From: Gammaproteobacteria bacterium
GTDB taxonomy: Bacteria > Pseudomonadota > Gammaproteobacteria > Arenicellales > JAHEKD01
DNA: 6,030 nucleotides
Assembly (NCBI GenBank): GCA_024638545.1
Contig: JAHEKD010000171.1
Location: 1 to 6,030 of the forward strand
Direction: 5' to 3'
The notes under the pieces are model-generated. The model had not been told where the DNA came from and made no database searches. It saw nothing but the letters and a program-made list of their open reading frames with translations. Of the stretch, positions 1 through 5,608 are shown piece by piece. Numbering within the stretch: position 1 is the first letter of the stretch; each line of letters starts with the position of its first letter. The position numbers and the translations under genes are program-made.

Positions 1-940
1 TAGCGCCACCGATTCTTAATCCACAGGCGAGTGGCGAGGCAACAAAACCATATTCCGGGAACAAAAGCATATGATCGATATGGATATTCGAATCAGGTAG
101 TGTCGTGTTATAGCCGCGCTCAGCATCCAGAGGCAGCTTATCTCCCAGCTGGGTGGATAGCAGATTAGACCATGAACCCATCGCTATAACCGCTTTCTGA
201 AATTGATGCTGCAGGCCCTGCTGATCAACCAGATTTACAGTGTCTTTGTCGATGCTTATTTGAACAATCTTTTGCTCAATCAGTCTGGCGCCTGCATCCG
301 TAACTTTTTTTCCGATGGCTTTTGTATAAACTTTTGGATCATTCACCATTGGCCAGTCCAGCACTCTGACCGCTCGGCAAAAGCGCGAGTCAACCGCAGG
401 TTCAAGCGCCCTGATTTCAGCACCCTTTAAAAATTCAAGCTCAAAGTCCTGCTGCCCGGCATCCAGCCATTTTTGTTTATCTGCCTCAAACGCTTTTACC
501 GATTCATAAAGACTAAGCGAGCCGTGACGAACGATATATTCAGACATCTCCCAGTCCAGCCAGAATGCTGACGCCTGGGAGCGACTCAATGCCATCAGGC
601 TTCTCATTGTCTCGATGCCTTTTTTGACTTCACCTGGACGACATGCCAACAGGAACCCGGTCAGCCATGGAGCTATTTTTGGCAAATAACCGAGCGGGAT
701 TGCCAGCGGCCCCAGGGGATCAAAAAACCACTTGGGCGCTTTTAACAGCATTGAGGGTTGCGGCAGCGGATAGATGTCGACATAAGCAAATGCACCTGCG
801 TTGCCCGAGGAGGTGCTCTCGCCTATACCCTGATCATCAAACAGGGTCACCTTGTAGCCTTCGCGCACCAGATAGGCTGCACTGGTGACGCCGATGATGC
901 CCGCGCCGATAACTGCGACGGATGGTTTATCGACAGTCAT
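1..940 (-). CDS. DadA-like FAD-dependent D-amino-acid dehydrogenase/oxidase (C-terminus beyond the left edge)
   Basis: This is a flavoenzyme of the DAO fold (D-amino-acid dehydrogenase, glycine/sarcosine oxidase relatives). The family oxidises amino acids to imino or oxo acids and passes electrons to the respiratory chain or to oxygen. Reading down from the ATG at 940-938, 313 codons stay open to the window edge; DadA proteins are usually a little over 400 residues, so roughly a quarter is missing. The N-terminus carries the dinucleotide-binding motif GxGxxG (G12, G14, G17) in a beta-alpha-beta unit ending at D35. It is followed by STSSGNAG (42-49), the conserved Ser/Asn/Ala/Gly segment near the flavin in DadA-type proteins. 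An RGYN segment (275-278) matches the RGY signature ahead of the C-terminal substrate region. No Shine-Dalgarno sequence precedes the start, and a TATTAT hexamer lies 8 nt upstream, so translation may be leaderless. The gene diverges from the aminolevulinate synthase. The family call is firm; the substrate (D-amino acid, glycine, sarcosine or other) cannot be read from the sequence. Confidence 0.88.
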   Translation of the reverse strand, partial: MTVDKPSVAVIGAGIIGVTSAAYLVREGYKVTLFDDQGIGESTSSGNAGAFAYVDIYPLPQPSMLLKAPKWFFDPLGPLAIPLGYLPKIAPWLTGFLLACRPGEVKKGIETMRSLMALSRSQASAFWLDWEMSEYIVRHGSLSLYESVKAFEADKQKWLDAGQQDFELEFLKGAEIRALEPAVDSRFCRAVRVLDWPMVNDPKVYTKAIGKKVTDAGARLIEQKIVQISIDKDTVNLVDQQGLQHQFQKAVIAMGSWSNLLSTQLGDKLPLDAERGYNTTLPDSNIHIDHMLLFPEYGFVASPLACGLRIGGA

Positions 941-948
941 GTTAAACG

Positions 949-954
949 ATAATA
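949..954 (-). promoter_or_regulatory. Candidate -10 element of the DadA-like gene, next to its start codon
   Basis: Read on the minus strand, the hexamer is TATTAT (5 of 6 matches to TATAAT), with 8 nt between it and the ATG at 940. Transcription from here would begin within about 2 nt of the start codon. I find no good -35 box at 16-18 bp spacing (nearest hexamers are GTATTT and AGTATT) and no TG extension. It is therefore a weaker candidate than the element facing the other way. Confidence 0.35.
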
Positions 955-1001
955 GCGACCGTTAATTTGAGAAATACTTTCATTGTGGCTTTATATCACT
1001 G

Positions 1002-1017
1002 ACATCAAGATTGATGT
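1002..1017. promoter_or_regulatory. Perfect 16-bp palindrome, candidate operator in the divergent intergenic region
   Basis: ACATCAA, a 2-nt spacer (GA), then TTGATGT: seven bases pair exactly with seven. It lies between the two divergent starts, centred about 62-65 bp upstream of the predicted aminolevulinate synthase transcription start and about 68 bp upstream of the other. Upstream-activator sites often sit at that distance. The arms are in the reverse orientation to an FNR box (TTGAT-N4-ATCAA), so I do not assign it to FNR. A second copy of the ATCAAGA half-site (1004-1010) occurs at 1033-1039, and a further palindrome, ATATTAATAT, lies at 1021-1030. The regulator is unknown. Confidence 0.5.
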
Positions 1018-1056
1018 AAAATATTAATATAGATCAAGACTCCAATAAACCAACAC

Positions 1057-1065
1057 TGCTATAAT
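1057..1065 (+). promoter_or_regulatory. Extended -10 promoter of the aminolevulinate synthase gene, implying a leaderless mRNA
   Basis: TGCTATAAT is a perfect extended -10 (TG-n-TATAAT). Its hexamer ends 8 nt before the ATG at 1074, so transcription should start at about 1072-1074. A weak -35 candidate, AAGACT at 1036-1041 (18-bp spacing), shares the GAC core with TTGACA; extended -10 promoters often need little -35. The eight bases before the ATG (TTACCTCC) contain no Shine-Dalgarno sequence; ACCTCC in fact has the same sense as the 16S rRNA anti-SD. Absence of an SD and a promoter abutting the ATG fit each other. Confidence 0.55.
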
Positions 1066-1073
1066 TTACCTCC

Positions 1074-2318
1074 ATGGATTATGATAAATTTTTTCGCAGT
1101 AAGCTAGACCAGATACGCCAGGAAGGGCGCTATCGCTATTTTACCGACCTGAAGCGCGATGCAGGACATTTTCCACAGGCCAATCGCATATCCGATGACG
1201 CAAGATCCAGTACCGTTACGGTATGGTGCTCAAACGACTATCTTGGCATGGGACAGCATCCAGACGTCATTAAAGCAATGCATGAAGTGATTGATGAATG
1301 TGGCAGCGGTGCCGGTGGAACGCGTAATATTTCCGGCACCAATCACTACCATGTGCTTTTGGAAGAGGAACTGGCCGATTTGCACCAGCAGGAATCTGCA
1401 TTGCTGTTTACTTCGGGATACGTATCAAACTGGGCAACGTTATCCACCCTTGCTGCTACATTGCCGGGCTGTGTCGTATTATCAGATGAGGGCAATCATG
1501 CATCGATGATTGAAGGTATCCGCCAAAGCAACTGCGAAAAGATAATATTCAGGCATAATGATCCGCATGATCTGAAAAACAAGATCAGCAAAATTGACCC
1601 TGAAAAACCAAAACTCATCGCCTTTGAATCCGTTTACTCCATGGAAGGCGATATTTCACCGATAAAGGAAATCTGTGATGTCGCCGATGAGTTCAATGCA
1701 TTAACCTATCTAGATGAGGTTCACGCAGTGGGTATGTATGGTCCGCGTGGTGGCGGAATTTCCGAGCGCGAAGGACTGACTCACCGGATTTCTGTTATTG
1801 AGGGAACGCTGGGCAAGGCCTTTGGAGTGATCGGTGGCTACATCACCGGATCAGCTAATCTAATCGATTATGTGCGCAGTTTTGCATCAGGTTTTATATT
1901 TACCACTGCACTGCCACCCGCCACTGCGGCAGCATCCATCGCCAGCATCAGGCACCTGAAAAATTCCAGGACCGAGCGCGAGTTGCAAAAAGTAAATGTG
2001 CAAAAAGTGCGTGACGCGCTAGACGAGAGACAGATTCCGCATTTCGCAACCGAAGGTCACATCATTCCAGTGATGGTCTGTGATGCCGAACTGTGCAAAA
2101 AAATGTCCGACGAACTACTCGATCGATTTAACATTTATATTCAGCCCATTAACTATCCAACCGTCCCCCGCGGGACTGAGCGCTTGAGGATCACCCCCAC
2201 GCCTTTGCATACCGATTCAACGATTAAAGACCTGGTCCATGCGCTGGATACCTTATGGCAGGAATACGGTCTTCAAAGAACCGATCAGTTCTCCAACAGA
2301 ATCAGGCTGGCGATATAG
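1074..2318 (+). CDS. hemA: 5-aminolevulinate synthase (C4 pathway of haem synthesis)
   Basis: This PLP enzyme condenses glycine with succinyl-CoA to give 5-aminolevulinate, CO2 and CoA, the first step of tetrapyrrole synthesis in the Shemin pathway. The 414-residue protein is the usual length for the bacterial enzyme and aligns from its first residues (MDY) with the Rhodobacter enzyme as I remember it, which fixes the ATG; the next in-frame Met is at residue 59. Visible active-site residues are R21 in GRYR, N54 in CSNDY, T83 in GGTRN, H142 in NHASM (stacks on PLP), E185 and S189, D214 and H217 in LDEVHAVG, and the Schiff-base lysine K248 in GTLGKAFG. The C-terminal segment [11 protein letters not shown] (362-372) ends in the arginine expected to bind the glycine carboxylate. 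The arginine at 21 and threonine at 83 favour aminolevulinate synthase over its relatives AONS and KBL. No Shine-Dalgarno sequence is present (see the extended -10). No partner genes of C5N-unit natural-product clusters are beside it, so a housekeeping haem role is most likely. A terminator-like hairpin follows. Confidence 0.96.
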   Translation: MDYDKFFRSKLDQIRQEGRYRYFTDLKRDAGHFPQANRISDDARSSTVTVWCSNDYLGMGQHPDVIKAMHEVIDECGSGAGGTRNISGTNHYHVLLEEELADLHQQESALLFTSGYVSNWATLSTLAATLPGCVVLSDEGNHASMIEGIRQSNCEKIIFRHNDPHDLKNKISKIDPEKPKLIAFESVYSMEGDISPIKEICDVADEFNALTYLDEVHAVGMYGPRGGGISEREGLTHRISVIEGTLGKAFGVIGGYITGSANLIDYVRSFASGFIFTTALPPATAAASIASIRHLKNSRTERELQKVNVQKVRDALDERQIPHFATEGHIIPVMVCDAELCKKMSDELLDRFNIYIQPINYPTVPRGTERLRITPTPLHTDSTIKDLVHALDTLWQEYGLQRTDQFSNRIRLAI

Positions 2319-2334
2319 TTCAAGTCATTTTCCC

Positions 2335-2380
2335 TGAAGATGAAAATATGCCTTCATCTTTGCTGCAGCATAATTTTTTT
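2335..2380 (+). terminator. Candidate rho-independent terminator after hemA
   Basis: Seventeen bases past the hemA stop, AAGATGAA (2337-2344) pairs perfectly with TTCATCTT (2353-2360) around an 8-nt loop, and two G-T pairs extend the stem. A small palindrome, TGCTGCAGCA (2361-2370), follows, then a run of seven T at 2374-2380. The stem is A/T rich and its last base is 13 nt from the T-run, so it is not a textbook terminator. Position and T-run favour transcript ending before the transporter gene. Confidence 0.5.
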
Positions 2381-2413
2381 ATACAAATTCACATTCACAA
2401 TTTAAGTTTAAGC

Positions 2414-2441
2414 TTGCAATCATAGCGGTAAGAGGTATTAT
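2414..2441 (+). promoter_or_regulatory. Candidate promoter of the MFS transporter gene
   Basis: TTGCAA (2414-2419; 4 of 6 matches to TTGACA) is separated by 16 bp from TATTAT (2436-2441; 5 of 6 matches to TATAAT). A transcript would begin near 2448, leaving a leader of roughly 37 nt before the chosen ATG at 2485. It lies downstream of the hemA terminator candidate, consistent with the transporter being its own unit. Confidence 0.4.
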
Positions 2442-2484
2442 CGCGCCCGTTTGTCAACCATCGCAATAGTTGAATCATCAGCAA

Positions 2485-3783
2485 ATGAGCGCCCAGGAAA
2501 TATTAAAATCCGTCAGCCTACTGATACTGTCCATCGCCCTGATGATGGCCGGCTATGGCATGTTCTCAACATTCATCAGCTTGCGTATGGAGCTGGAGGG
2601 TTTTTCAAAACAGGTCATCGGCTACCAGACATCCGCTTTTTATTTTGGACTGGTCATCGGTTCGCTGGTGAGTTCAAAACTGATTAATCGTGTCGGCCAT
2701 ATCCGTGCTTTTGCCGTTTTCTGCGGTGCGTCTGCCAGTGCGATTTTGATTTTTCCGTTTTTTACGTTTGTCTCTGTCTGGATTATATTACGAAGCGCAC
2801 TCGGCTTTTGCCTGGCCGGCATGTACATGGTCGTGGAAAGCTGGCTTAATTCCAGGACATCAAAACATAATCGGGGTGCCGTGCTCTCGGTCTACATGAT
2901 GGCCGTAAATTTTGCATTCGCGTCCGGCCAGCTCTTGCTCAATTTTGGCGAGTTGACAGGGCCTGAATTTTTCATGATAGGCGCGGCGTTTTATGCCATG
3001 GCACTGATTCCCGTATCGCTGACTAAAAGTACTCATCCCGCGCCGGTCGAGTCCAGTAATTTCAGGCTCAGCAAGTTATTTAAAATCTCCCCTGTTGCCA
3101 TGAGCGGCTGTATTGCCAATGGCCTGGTGATTGGCGCCATCATCGGCCTGGCACCGGTATATATTAAAGGCCTGGATTATAGTGTCAGCACAATCACCGT
3201 GTTCATGTCTTTATACATGATCAGCGGACTGGTATTTCAATATCCACTTGGAAAACTTTCGGATATCTACGACAGGCGTATTGTTATCCTGGGCGTCAGT
3301 CTGGCACTGGGAATTTCGGCCGTTCCCCTGATTCTGATAAAGGCTCCCGGGATATTACTCTTATACATGACGGCACTTTTTCTCGGGGCAACAACTCAGA
3401 CGCTTTATCCTTTATGCATCTCCTATGCTAACGATTATCTAAACCCTGAAGAACTGGTCAAGGCCAGTGGCGGCCTGGTGCTTGCCTATGGGCTTGGCGC
3501 GGCAGTCGGACCAACAATCGCTGCTTTTATGATGGAGTTTATTGATACCAACGGTCTTTTTTATTTTATTACCGGCGTTATTATCATTTATGTTGCGATC
3601 ATATTAGTACGTATTCCACAACGTGCAACACCTCAGGAAAAAGAGACCTTCATTGCGCTGCCTGATGCCATATCCTCGCCCGGCGGATTAGAGATTGACC
3701 CCAGGTATGAATTGGAATCAGTTGAAGCGTCAGGTGATGTTGACCTGCAAAGTCCCGGCACTGCCGGACATGAGTCAAGATAG
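2485..3783 (+). CDS. YcaD-type major facilitator superfamily transporter
   Basis: This is an inner-membrane secondary transporter of 432 residues with 12 predicted hydrophobic helices, at roughly 9-31, 45-67, 75-92, 97-119, 132-152, 161-180, 205-227, 234-256, 265-284, 287-308, 327-350 and 355-375. Family marks are the motif-A-like loop between helices 2 and 3 (about 59-74, with NRVGHIR), its repeat PLGKLSDIYDRR (254-265) between helices 8 and 9, and MVVESWLNSR at 115-124 followed by NRG. That last region recalls the VVES...NRG segment of E. coli YcaD, whose layout this protein follows throughout. The substrate is not known for this subfamily. A hydrophilic, acidic tail of about 55 residues follows helix 12 and should be cytoplasmic. 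A TTG at 2470 gives five extra residues, with an in-frame TAG just before it. I chose the ATG at 2485 because it leaves a normal short N-terminus before helix 1. Neither start has a clear Shine-Dalgarno sequence. A 59-codon frame begins inside its 3' end. Confidence 0.9.
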   Translation: MSAQEILKSVSLLILSIALMMAGYGMFSTFISLRMELEGFSKQVIGYQTSAFYFGLVIGSLVSSKLINRVGHIRAFAVFCGASASAILIFPFFTFVSVWIILRSALGFCLAGMYMVVESWLNSRTSKHNRGAVLSVYMMAVNFAFASGQLLLNFGELTGPEFFMIGAAFYAMALIPVSLTKSTHPAPVESSNFRLSKLFKISPVAMSGCIANGLVIGAIIGLAPVYIKGLDYSVSTITVFMSLYMISGLVFQYPLGKLSDIYDRRIVILGVSLALGISAVPLILIKAPGILLLYMTALFLGATTQTLYPLCISYANDYLNPEELVKASGGLVLAYGLGAAVGPTIAAFMMEFIDTNGLFYFITGVIIIYVAIILVRIPQRATPQEKETFIALPDAISSPGGLEIDPRYELESVEASGDVDLQSPGTAGHESR

Positions 3784-3949
3784 TCCATCTACCCGGGCAG
3801 CCTTAATTAATGACGATCCACACCATAAAGCCGACTATTTTCAAAACAATATCCTGGATAGCGGCTCGAATACCTGGGCATGTGTAGGATTATGCTATTG
3901 TCAGTTCTTACTCTACAATACACGACCAGCTAAGCTGATTAACTTTTAA
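3770..3949 (+). CDS. Small hypothetical ORF (59 aa) overlapping the transporter's stop
   Basis: An ATG at 3770-3772 opens a frame shifted by +1 from the transporter, overlaps its last 14 nt (through the TAG at 3781-3783) and runs to TAA at 3947-3949. The first 40 residues (MSQDSPSTRAALINDDPHHK, then ADYFQNNILDSGSNTWACVG) look like a plausible soluble protein. The rest (LCYCQFLLYNTRPAKLINF) does not, as if a coding frame had been lost. I recognise no family. No Shine-Dalgarno sequence is present, although overlap could allow coupling to the transporter. It may be a real small gene, the start of a decayed one, or chance. Confidence 0.2.
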   Translation: MSQDSPSTRAALINDDPHHKADYFQNNILDSGSNTWACVGLCYCQFLLYNTRPAKLINF

Positions 3950-4040
3950 TGCCCGGGCGAGATGCTCAACCTGCTTGTGTAACTAAAATACATTAATTGC
4001 CTGCAGCACATTCCGGAGTGGATTAAAGAGATCATGATCA

Positions 4041-4217
4041 ATGGTTCAAGCCGTGTTTTTAACAAAGAAGTTTTGCTCAGAGCACGACATAAAAAATGCA
4101 GTTGAAAGCATTGATAGAAAAGTGTTTTTACAGCCGGGTAATTTATTTCTGGGCAAGGCAAAAACGCACTCAGCAGCGCAGTTTACATTTCTAAATGAGC
4201 ATGGAGTACTTTTTTAA
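4041..4217 (+). CDS. Small hypothetical ORF (58 aa), possibly a gene fragment
   Basis: ATG 4041 to TAA 4215-4217 encodes MVQAVFLTKKFCSEHDIKNA followed by VESIDRKVFLQPGNLFLGKA and an 18-residue end. An AAAGAG lies 10 nt upstream, a weak but possible ribosome-binding site. The segment KVFLQPGNLFLG faintly recalls the FLxPGE start of CheD-type proteins, but the diagnostic TxLGSC that should follow is absent, so I do not assign it. It may be a real small protein, the tail of a frameshifted gene begun in the frame open from 3983, or chance. Confidence 0.2.
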   Translation: MVQAVFLTKKFCSEHDIKNAVESIDRKVFLQPGNLFLGKAKTHSAAQFTFLNEHGVLF

Positions 4218-4260
4218 CGAAGTAATGGAATAAAATAACCTCTGTAAAACGCAGTTTACA
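4177..4260 (+). repeat. Pair of 11-bp direct repeats upstream of the MetY-like gene
   Basis: CGCAGTTTACA occurs at 4177-4187 and again at 4250-4260, 73 bp apart (about seven helical turns). The second copy supplies the right arm of the inverted repeat at 4242-4261. Repeated spacing near a whole number of turns would suit a regulator binding two sites, but chance is possible in A/T-rich DNA. Confidence 0.4.
4231..4236 (+). promoter_or_regulatory. Weak candidate -10 element upstream of the MetY-like gene
   Basis: TAAAAT matches TATAAT at 5 of 6 positions and would place a transcript start near 4243, at the edge of the inverted repeat. No good -35 box is visible at 16-18 bp. It competes with the TGATATAAC element at 4286-4294. 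Confidence 0.25.
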
Positions 4261-4261
4261 G
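4242..4261. promoter_or_regulatory. Inverted repeat upstream of the MetY-like gene: operator or leader hairpin
   Basis: CTGTAAA (4242-4248) and TTTACAG (4255-4261) are exact inverted copies around a 6-nt spacer. If the message starts upstream, this would fold as a short 5'-leader hairpin; otherwise it is a candidate operator ahead of the TGATATAAC element. It is too small, and lacks conserved cores, to be a SAM or other known sulfur riboswitch. Confidence 0.45.
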
Positions 4262-4279
4262 GGATTAATGAGGATTTTT

Positions 4280-4300
4280 AAGGAGTGATATAACGACGCT
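4280..4300 (+). promoter_or_regulatory. Translation-initiation region of the MetY-like gene, with an overly distant Shine-Dalgarno sequence
   Basis: A strong AAGGAG (4280-4285) lies 15 nt from the ATG at 4301, well beyond the usual 5-9 nt, and the in-frame TGA at 4286-4288 with no start in between rules out an upstream extension. The same bases contain TGATATAAC (4286-4294), an extended -10-like sequence ending 6 nt before the ATG. Starting there would give a leaderless message lacking the AAGGAG. A six-codon frame (MRIFKE, 4268-4288) also ends exactly over this AAGGAG. Which arrangement is used cannot be told from sequence. Confidence 0.4.
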
Positions 4301-5608
4301 ATGAGCAAAAATACGAAGTCAAAACCGGGATTTGATACGCTGTCCCTCCACGCCGGCCAGCAGCCCGACGAGGCCACCGGTGCACGGGCAACACCCATCT
4401 ATCAAACTGCTTCATTTTGTTTTGAAGACAGTGAACATGCGGCGGCACTTTTTCATCTCGCGCATGCCGGGCATGTTTATTCACGCATATCAAATCCAAC
4501 CAATGCCACATTGGAAGAACGCATTGCAGCATTGGAAGGCGGTATTGGCGCACTTGCTGTTGCAAGCGGTCAGGCGGCCCTGCATATTGCTGTGACAACG
4601 CTGATGGGCGCGGGTTCACACATTGTTGCTGCCAGGGCTATTTACGGCGGCAGTCATAATTTACTCGACTACACGTTACGTCGATTTGGGATTGAGACAA
4701 CCTTTGTCGATCCGACAGCGCCTGAAAAATATGCCCAGGCCATAAAAGCCAACACGCGTCTTATTTTTGCAGAAACCGTTGCTAACCCAAGCATGGATGT
4801 TACAGACATTCCCGCGCTTGCCGAAGTCGCACATTCCCATGATCTGCCCTTACTCATCGATTCAACTGTCACAACCCCTTATTTATGCAAGCCGTTTGAG
4901 CTTGGTGCTGACCTGGTGATGCACTCAGCAACAAAATTCCTTGCCGGCCACGGCACGGTTATAGGTGGATTATTAGTTGACAGCGGAAACTTTGAATGGC
5001 AGAAGTCAGGGAAATTTCCGTCATTGAGTGAGCCCTACGTCGGTTTTCATGGCCTGAATTTCGCCGAAGAATTCGGACCCGCTGCTTTTATTCTTCGTGC
5101 ACGGCGTGAAGGCTTGCGGGATTTTGGTGCGTGTCTTAGCCCACATTCAGCGTTTTTAATCCTGCAGGGTATTGAAACATTATCATTGCGCATGCAGCGA
5201 CACATTGAGAACACCCACGCGGTGATTGATTATTTAAATGAAAGCCCGTTCGTGGAAAAAATATTTCATCCCTATCTGGCCGATCATCCTCAACATGATC
5301 TGGCGGCGCGGCTATTTTCAGATGGTGCCGGGGCAGTTCTGAGTTTCAATATCAAGGGCGGGCGCGATGCCGGGCGCAAATTTATCGAAAACATGAGCCT
5401 GTTTTCACACCTGGCCAACATTGGTGATGCCAAATCCCTGGTGCTGCATCCGGCAAGCACAACACACAGCCGTATGACTGAAGATGACCTGATCAAAGCC
5501 GGCATATCACCCGGACTGATTCGACTGTCGATCGGCCTTGAGGATTTTCAGGATCTAAAGGACGATATGGATTCTGGTTTCAGGGCTGTCAAGAGGCTTT
5601 TGAAATGA
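4301..5608 (+). CDS. metY: O-acetylhomoserine sulfhydrylase-type PLP enzyme (MetY family)
   Basis: This is a cytoplasmic PLP enzyme of the Cys/Met-metabolism family (fold type I). MetY makes homocysteine from O-acetylhomoserine and sulfide; close relatives use methanethiol or act as gamma-lyases. The 435 residues equal the usual MetY length and exceed the roughly 380-400 of cystathionine gamma-synthase and MetZ. MetY-type marks are LHAGQQPDEATGARATPIYQ (16-35) and the long insert around 236-275 (GLNFAEEFGPAAF, then LRARREGLRD). Expected active-site residues are visible: Y60 and R62 in YSRISNPT (phosphate binding from the neighbouring subunit), Y115 in IYGGS (stacks on PLP), D187 in LLIDST, S209 and T211 in HSATK, the PLP lysine K212, and R408 in LIRLSIGLED for the substrate carboxylate. 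The common DNT after the strand is DST here (S188), a mild variation. The stop overlaps the next gene's start by ATGA, so the two form an operon. Family is certain; exact sulfur donor and acceptor are inferred. Confidence 0.9.
   Translation: MSKNTKSKPGFDTLSLHAGQQPDEATGARATPIYQTASFCFEDSEHAAALFHLAHAGHVYSRISNPTNATLEERIAALEGGIGALAVASGQAALHIAVTTLMGAGSHIVAARAIYGGSHNLLDYTLRRFGIETTFVDPTAPEKYAQAIKANTRLIFAETVANPSMDVTDIPALAEVAHSHDLPLLIDSTVTTPYLCKPFELGADLVMHSATKFLAGHGTVIGGLLVDSGNFEWQKSGKFPSLSEPYVGFHGLNFAEEFGPAAFILRARREGLRDFGACLSPHSAFLILQGIETLSLRMQRHIENTHAVIDYLNESPFVEKIFHPYLADHPQHDLAARLFSDGAGAVLSFNIKGGRDAGRKFIENMSLFSHLANIGDAKSLVLHPASTTHSRMTEDDLIKAGISPGLIRLSIGLEDFQDLKDDMDSGFRAVKRLLK
5591..5596 (+). promoter_or_regulatory. 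Shine-Dalgarno sequence of the alpha/beta hydrolase gene
   Basis: AAGAGG lies inside the last codons of the MetY-like gene, 8 nt before the ATG at 5605. With the ATGA stop/start overlap it supports this start and coupled translation. It is the only well-placed Shine-Dalgarno sequence seen in the window. Confidence 0.6.

Larger units (their letters stand above)
3784..4300. other. Long gap without a convincing gene; possible gene remnants
   Basis: This 517-bp stretch holds only short open frames, more A/T rich than the flanking genes. Besides the 59-codon frame that starts at 3770, a frame open at 3983-4105 contains a protein-like run from I at about 4010 (PEWIKEIMINGSSRVFNKEV) but has no start before the ATG at 4034 and ends at TGA 4103-4105. 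A second frame runs from ATG 4041 to TAA 4217. The two overlap around a run of five T, so one frameshift would join them. No tRNA, insertion-sequence ends or long repeat were seen. Small palindromes occur: GCCCGGGC at 3951-3958 and GATCATGATC at 4030-4039. Confidence 0.35.

Noticed and set aside
203..952. Plus-strand open frames at 203-430, 643-888 and 758-952
   Set aside because: They lie antisense within the continuous, motif-bearing DadA-like frame on the minus strand and show no family features.
1011..1037. FNR/CRP-type site formed by TTGAT (1011-1015) and ATCAA (1033-1037)
   Set aside because: The half-sites are separated by 17 bp instead of 4, so they cannot form an FNR box.
2451..2687. 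Frame from TTG 2451 near the transporter promoter
   Set aside because: It is out of frame with, and mostly inside, the transporter gene; its sequence is a frame-shifted reading of helices 1-2.
3946..4161. Minus-strand 71-codon frame in the long gap
   Set aside because: Cys/Leu/Ser-rich with no recognisable motif, no ribosome-binding site seen, and an equally plausible plus-strand reading; most likely chance.
4110..4217. CheD chemotaxis deamidase fragment
   Set aside because: Only a loose FLxPG similarity; the diagnostic LGSC core and the remainder of the domain are missing.
4242..4300. SAM or other sulfur riboswitch upstream of the MetY-like gene
   Set aside because: Only one 7-bp hairpin fits in the leader; there is no multi-helix junction, conserved core or terminator.
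4299..4619. Minus-strand 106-codon frame opposite the start of the MetY-like gene
   Set aside because: It is antisense to a conserved coding region and is rich in Arg/Gln/Pro/His, typical of antisense shadows.
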